8,958 nt of DNA from a bacterium (GTDB taxonomy: Bacteria; Patescibacteria; Dojkabacteria; SC72). The translations under genes and the position numbers were made by a program. Under the pieces are notes generated by a model, which did no database searches, had not been told where the DNA came from, and was given only the letters and a program-made list of their open reading frames with translations. The stretch is from NCBI GenBank assembly GCA_029553845.1, contig JAKPKF010000462.1, positions 1-8,958 of the forward strand, read 5' to 3'. The stretch's first letter is position 1. The number at the start of each line of letters is the position of its first letter. Of the stretch, positions 6,385 through 8,958 are shown in pieces.

Positions 6385-7359
6385 CTAAACCTTATATCTC
6401 CCCTCAAATAATTCCTTAACTATATATTCTAAACTCGGTTCCTGTATATTTAAATCCTCTACTTGAAAAGTATTGAGCAATTTAGAAGAAGCAGATGCTA
6501 CATTCTCTCTTGGTACAGAAATTATTCCAGATAATCCAGAAAACTCCACTATTTCCCCTACTTCCTCTATCTCTTTATGTGTCGCCACAGAGGAAAGTGT
6601 AAATACAATCTCTTTGTTTTTTACAAAATTTCTAGCTAAATCATCTATCTTACCATCATAAATCTTTTTACCCCTATCTATAATTATGACCCTCTTACAC
6701 AAATCCTTAATATCCTCCATATTATGACTTGTTAGAACAATACTTGCTTTGTACCTCTTGTTGTACTCTCGCAGGAAATCTCTTAATCTCTGCTGAGATA
6801 CTACATCTAACCCTAATGTTGGTTCATCCAAAAAAAGAAGCTCTGGAGTATGGATAAGTGATGCCACTATTTCACACTTCATACGCTCTCCAAGAGAAAG
6901 TTTTCTAACCGGAATGTTTACCACTTCTTCTATCCCCAAAAGCGTCACCATTTCTAAAACAATCTCTTCAAACTTTTCATCACTTACTTCGTAAATCTCT
7001 TTGTTTAATTTGAAAGTTTCAATAGCTGGTAACTCCCACCACAGCTGAGATTTATTACCCATAACCAAAGAAATTCTTGAAAGAAATTCATGCTTCCTTT
7101 TCTTGGGATTAAACCCTAGAACTTCTACCTCTCCACTATCTGCAGTAAGTAAACCAGTTAGACACTTTAGTGTGGTTGTCTTACCTGCACCATTTTGGCC
7201 GATAAAGCCTACAAATTCTTCCTTGTATACTTCAAAAGAGATATCGTTTACCGCTTTAATATCCTCATACTTTCTGTTAAACAGACTGGAAATACCCTTA
7301 CTTTTAAATATTCTAAATGTTTTACTAAGATTTTTTACAGATACAACTGCTTCTTTCAT
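6385..7359 (-). CDS. ABC-2-type exporter ATPase subunit (COG4586-like)
   Basis: This is the cytoplasmic nucleotide-binding subunit of an ABC exporter. The 324 residues contain Walker A GQNGAGKT (54-61), a Q-loop with Q105 followed by LWWELPAIETF, signature LSLGE (154-158), Walker B LLFLDE (174-179), the D-loop LGLD and switch H212. The N-terminal insertion before 'AVNDISFEV', the LWWELPA segment and the C-terminal extension (about 245-324) point to the group that pairs with two ABC-2 permeases (COG4586-type), not to importers. The cargo is unknown. Such ATPases are normally followed by two membrane-subunit genes, but here tRNA-Ser and a glycosyltransferase follow, and the gene on the other side is divergent. 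The permeases must be elsewhere or the subunit serves another transporter. The ATG at 7359 begins 43 bases from the divergent start at 7402; no Shine-Dalgarno sequence is visible. Confidence 0.93.
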   Translation of the reverse strand: MKEAVVSVKNLSKTFRIFKSKGISSLFNRKYEDIKAVNDISFEVYKEEFVGFIGQNGAGKTTTLKCLTGLLTADSGEVEVLGFNPKKRKHEFLSRISLVMGNKSQLWWELPAIETFKLNKEIYEVSDEKFEEIVLEMVTLLGIEEVVNIPVRKLSLGERMKCEIVASLIHTPELLFLDEPTLGLDVVSQQRLRDFLREYNKRYKASIVLTSHNMEDIKDLCKRVIIIDRGKKIYDGKIDDLARNFVKNKEIVFTLSSVATHKEIEEVGEIVEFSGLSGIISVPRENVASASSKLLNTFQVEDLNIQEPSLEYIVKELFEGRYKV

Positions 7360-7365
7360 ACAAAA

Positions 7366-7395
7366 TTGACTAATTAAACTAATTTACAATATCAT
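7366..7395 (+). promoter_or_regulatory. Sigma70-like promoter of the STNY-repeat secreted protein gene
   Basis: TTGACT (7366-7371) and TATCAT (7390-7395) are separated by 18 bases. Transcription starting seven bases past the -10 would begin at the A of the ATG at 7402, giving a leaderless or nearly leaderless mRNA, in keeping with the missing Shine-Dalgarno sequence. The divergent ATPase gene begins only seven bases left of the -35, so any ATPase promoter must overlap this one; I could not pick one out. Confidence 0.55.
7369..7384. repeat. Tandem ACTAATT direct repeat in the divergent promoter
   Basis: ACTAATT occurs at 7369-7375 and again at 7378-7384, nine bases apart, between the -35 and -10 of the rightward promoter. 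It could be a pair of regulator half-sites, but the region is so AT-rich that chance is a real alternative. Confidence 0.3.
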
Positions 7396-7401
7396 TAAAG
7401 T

Positions 7402-8610
7402 ATGAAATCTGCCAATATTTTTAAAACAGTATCTTTACTACTAATAATAGTCCTTAGTTCTACTGTATATGTTTTCGCAGAAGATCTAGATTCTACTAAT
7501 TACAAGATAGTGGGAGCAAAGACTGCAACAGGTGGCGGACTTGGAGATTCTACGAACTACAGTGTAATTAGTAGTCTTGGAAAGGTATCCGCAGATCCTA
7601 GAAATTACTCTACTAATTACAGACTTTACCAAGATCCATCTGCAGCATTTCTAGCAGCACAACCTACGCTACAATGCTTCGAGACTACAACAAATGGTTC
7701 TACAGCTTGTACATCCGGACCACAGGAATTACTAGATGGAGGTATGGTAGCCATATGTGGAACTGGGGGCTGTTACGACAAAGCAAGATTTGAGATATCT
7801 GCGAGCTCCAATCCTTCAGATACCCTATACGGTGTACAGATATCAACGGACAATTTCGTAAACAATATACAATATATAGACGGTTCTACATTTAGACCTG
7901 AGAGTTATGCAAACCATAATATTAACGATTACAGAACAGAATCAGTATGGGAAACTGAGGTATTCAATATACAAGGGCTATCTGCAAACACTCAATACTA
8001 CATTAGACTAACAGCTCTACATGGAGATTTTACAGAATCAGATTACAGTATTGCTGCCAATGCTACTACATCAACTGGAAGCATTTTCTTTGATATAGAT
8101 ATTGCAATATCAACAGGAATCACTACAGAAAGTACTCCACCCTACTCAGTAAGTTTTTCTAGTGGTACAGCCCTAATAGCAGGAGCTGCAACAACCACGG
8201 CAACAAGTCTCGCTTGGTTAGATATAGATAGTAGTGCTACAGGAGGAGTATCTGTTATTGTCTTTGGAAAATATGGTGGACTCCACAGTGCAACTACTAC
8301 ACAAACCATAACATCAAGCACAGAAAATTTAGATGTCACAGGAGCCGAAGGGTTTGGACTTCAAAGTTACTATATAGATTACGATGATTCATCTCCCTAC
8401 TATGGTACACTTACAGCTACATCCGATTATTCTGGAAATATAAATCGTGTAGGAGGAGTTTCTACTACTGCAAACAAGATGTATTCTGGAGATGGCCCCA
8501 TCAAAGCTGGAAGAACTGGAATATACCTAAAAGCTAGGGCTGGGGTAGGAATAACCCCTGCCTCAGACTATTCAGAAGAGATATATTTTGTTTTAGTCCC
8601 ATTATACTAG
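7402..8610 (+). CDS. Secreted beta-rich surface protein with STNY motifs and Fn3-like domain
   Basis: The 402-residue product starts with a typical signal peptide (basic start, hydrophobic 9-25, cleavage near VFA|ED at 26/27). The mature N-terminus carries STNY three times (31-34, 50-53, 70-73). A short block with C92, C103, C119 and C124 could hold two disulfides. Residues about 127-223 resemble a fibronectin type III domain, ending in the characteristic G-L-S-A-N-T-Q-Y-Y-I-R-L turn and strand. A further Thr/Ser/Gly-rich all-beta domain fills 226-402 and ends in VLVPLY, with no membrane anchor or sorting signal. I know similar layouts from CPR genomes but cannot name a characterised family. 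Likely role: an exported adhesin or surface-layer component, by inference. The start is well supported by the promoter placed just before it. The following secreted protein gene lies 86 bases downstream. Confidence 0.88.
   Translation: MKSANIFKTVSLLLIIVLSSTVYVFAEDLDSTNYKIVGAKTATGGGLGDSTNYSVISSLGKVSADPRNYSTNYRLYQDPSAAFLAAQPTLQCFETTTNGSTACTSGPQELLDGGMVAICGTGGCYDKARFEISASSNPSDTLYGVQISTDNFVNNIQYIDGSTFRPESYANHNINDYRTESVWETEVFNIQGLSANTQYYIRLTALHGDFTESDYSIAANATTSTGSIFFDIDIAISTGITTESTPPYSVSFSSGTALIAGAATTTATSLAWLDIDSSATGGVSVIVFGKYGGLHSATTTQTITSSTENLDVTGAEGFGLQSYYIDYDDSSPYYGTLTATSDYSGNINRVGGVSTTANKMYSGDGPIKAGRTGIYLKARAGVGITPASDYSEEIYFVLVPLY
7492..7620 (+). repeat. Three STNY-coding repeats
   Basis: The tetrapeptide STNY is encoded at 7492-7503, 7549-7560 and 7609-7620, with 19- and 20-codon spacing. 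Two copies are preceded by Asp and followed by a strand-like stretch (KIVGA, SVISS). Codons differ between copies (act aat tac, acg aac tac), so this is a conserved protein repeat and not a recent DNA duplication. Confidence 0.7.
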
Positions 8611-8628
8611 AGGCCACTTAATTATCCC

Positions 8629-8656
8629 TTGACATGAAAGAATATATTAATGTAAT
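8629..8656 (+). promoter_or_regulatory. Sigma70-like promoter of the right-edge secreted protein gene
   Basis: A consensus TTGACA (8629-8634) and TGTAAT (8651-8656) are separated by 16 bases. A start near 8663 would give a leader of about 34 bases. The leader has no Shine-Dalgarno sequence but contains the inverted repeat CAGTT-T-AACTG at 8680-8690, six bases before the ATG. The promoter suggests that this gene is transcribed separately from the upstream secreted protein gene. Confidence 0.6.
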
Positions 8657-8679
8657 CTGATACGTATAGAAGACTAATT

Positions 8680-8690
8680 CAGTTTAACTG
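8680..8690. repeat. Short perfect inverted repeat CAGTT-T-AACTG before the right-edge gene
   Basis: Five-base arms around a single central T make an 11-base palindrome, too tight for an RNA hairpin but of operator-like shape. It ends six bases before the ATG at 8697. It may be a regulator site or chance. Confidence 0.25.
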
Positions 8691-8696
8691 CAAATA

Positions 8697-8958
8697 ATGA
8701 GAAAACCTAGCATATTCAAGTTTGTTTTAGCAATTGTCTTATTCTGTTCTCTTTCGCTTTTCATCTTTCCTTCCTTTAAATCCAATGCTGGTGCTTTAAC
8801 TGCAGTCTACCTTTACTTAAGTAGAATTGAAGCAAATGTAGCTGGTTCTGCAGAAACTTTAGAGATTGTTTTAGCAATTGATACTGGTCAAACTATTCCA
8901 GCTGCTGGAACAATTACACTTTATTTCCCTGATGCAGATGATGGAATGTGGTGTAGAA
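8697..8958 (+). CDS. Secreted surface protein, N-terminal part (3' end outside window)
   Basis: The ATG at 8697 opens 87 codons that are still open at the right edge. The N-terminus is a classic signal peptide: R2 and K3, hydrophobic core about 9-25, and a likely cleavage site near SNA|GA (31). The mature part begins with an alternating pattern (LTAVYLYLSRIEANV), continues with strand-like segments (TLEIVLAIDTG, GTITLYFP) and reaches DADDGMWC (79-86). This reads as the first beta-sandwich of a larger exported protein. I have seen similar openings ('..YLSR..', '..FPDADDG.WC') in CPR secreted proteins but cannot name a family or function. It follows another secreted protein gene and has its own promoter. 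Length and any C-terminal anchor are unknown because the gene is cut. Confidence 0.8.
   Translation, partial: MRKPSIFKFVLAIVLFCSLSLFIFPSFKSNAGALTAVYLYLSRIEANVAGSAETLEIVLAIDTGQTIPAAGTITLYFPDADDGMWCR

Noticed and set aside
6231..6419. Plus-strand frame across the tRNA-Ser gene
   Set aside because: It reads through the antisense of a clear tRNA; the peptide resembles the spurious 'GFEPTVQ..' products that often arise from antisense tRNA genes.
8611..8628. Intrinsic terminator after the STNY-repeat protein gene
   Set aside because: No stem followed by a T-run can be found between the stop and the next promoter.

Overview
The window looks like part of a small, AT-rich genome of the Candidate Phyla Radiation (Patescibacteria), perhaps a Dojkabacteria/Microgenomates-type lineage. 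That placement is inferred from gene content and style: a divergent VanW-like protein, a possible sortase-type sorting signal, secreted beta-rich proteins of a type I associate with these phyla, and an almost complete lack of Shine-Dalgarno sequences. The code appears standard: long reading frames are intact, and the seven visible stops are TAA or TAG, with no in-frame TGA.

Positions 1-7359 are transcribed leftward (minus strand). Read in that direction they hold: an ABC-2-type exporter ATPase without permease genes beside it (7359-6385); a tRNA-Ser(UGA) with its own extended -10 promoter (6354-6268); a membrane GT2 glycosyltransferase (6252-4639); a secreted protein ending in LPQTN, a hydrophobic helix and a basic tail (4582-3443); a CCA tRNA nucleotidyltransferase whose start lies inside that gene's 3' end (3489-2065); a DUF3850/ASCH protein (2047-1784); a 67-residue helical protein (1770-1567); and a divergent VanW-like, probably lipid-anchored protein that runs off the left edge (1537-1). 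The spacing from the tRNA onward is short, so this could be one long transcript.

From 7402 the right side is transcribed rightward. It holds two secreted proteins: a 402-residue protein with three STNY motifs, a four-cysteine cluster and a fibronectin-III-like domain (7402-8610), then the start of another secreted protein that runs off the right edge (8697-8958). Each has a sigma70-like promoter; the first predicts a nearly leaderless mRNA.

Two themes can be seen: cell-surface building (glycosyltransferase, putative sortase substrate, VanW-like protein, two secreted proteins, exporter ATPase) and tRNA/RNA maintenance (tRNA-Ser without encoded CCA, the CCA-adding enzyme, DUF3850). I see no mobile element, CRISPR array, toxin-antitoxin pair or clear defence system. 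No stretch over 300 bases lacks a gene. The most unusual items are the divergent VanW-like protein, the LPQTN protein overlapping cca, the tRNA-to-glycosyltransferase junction, and the paired secreted proteins.
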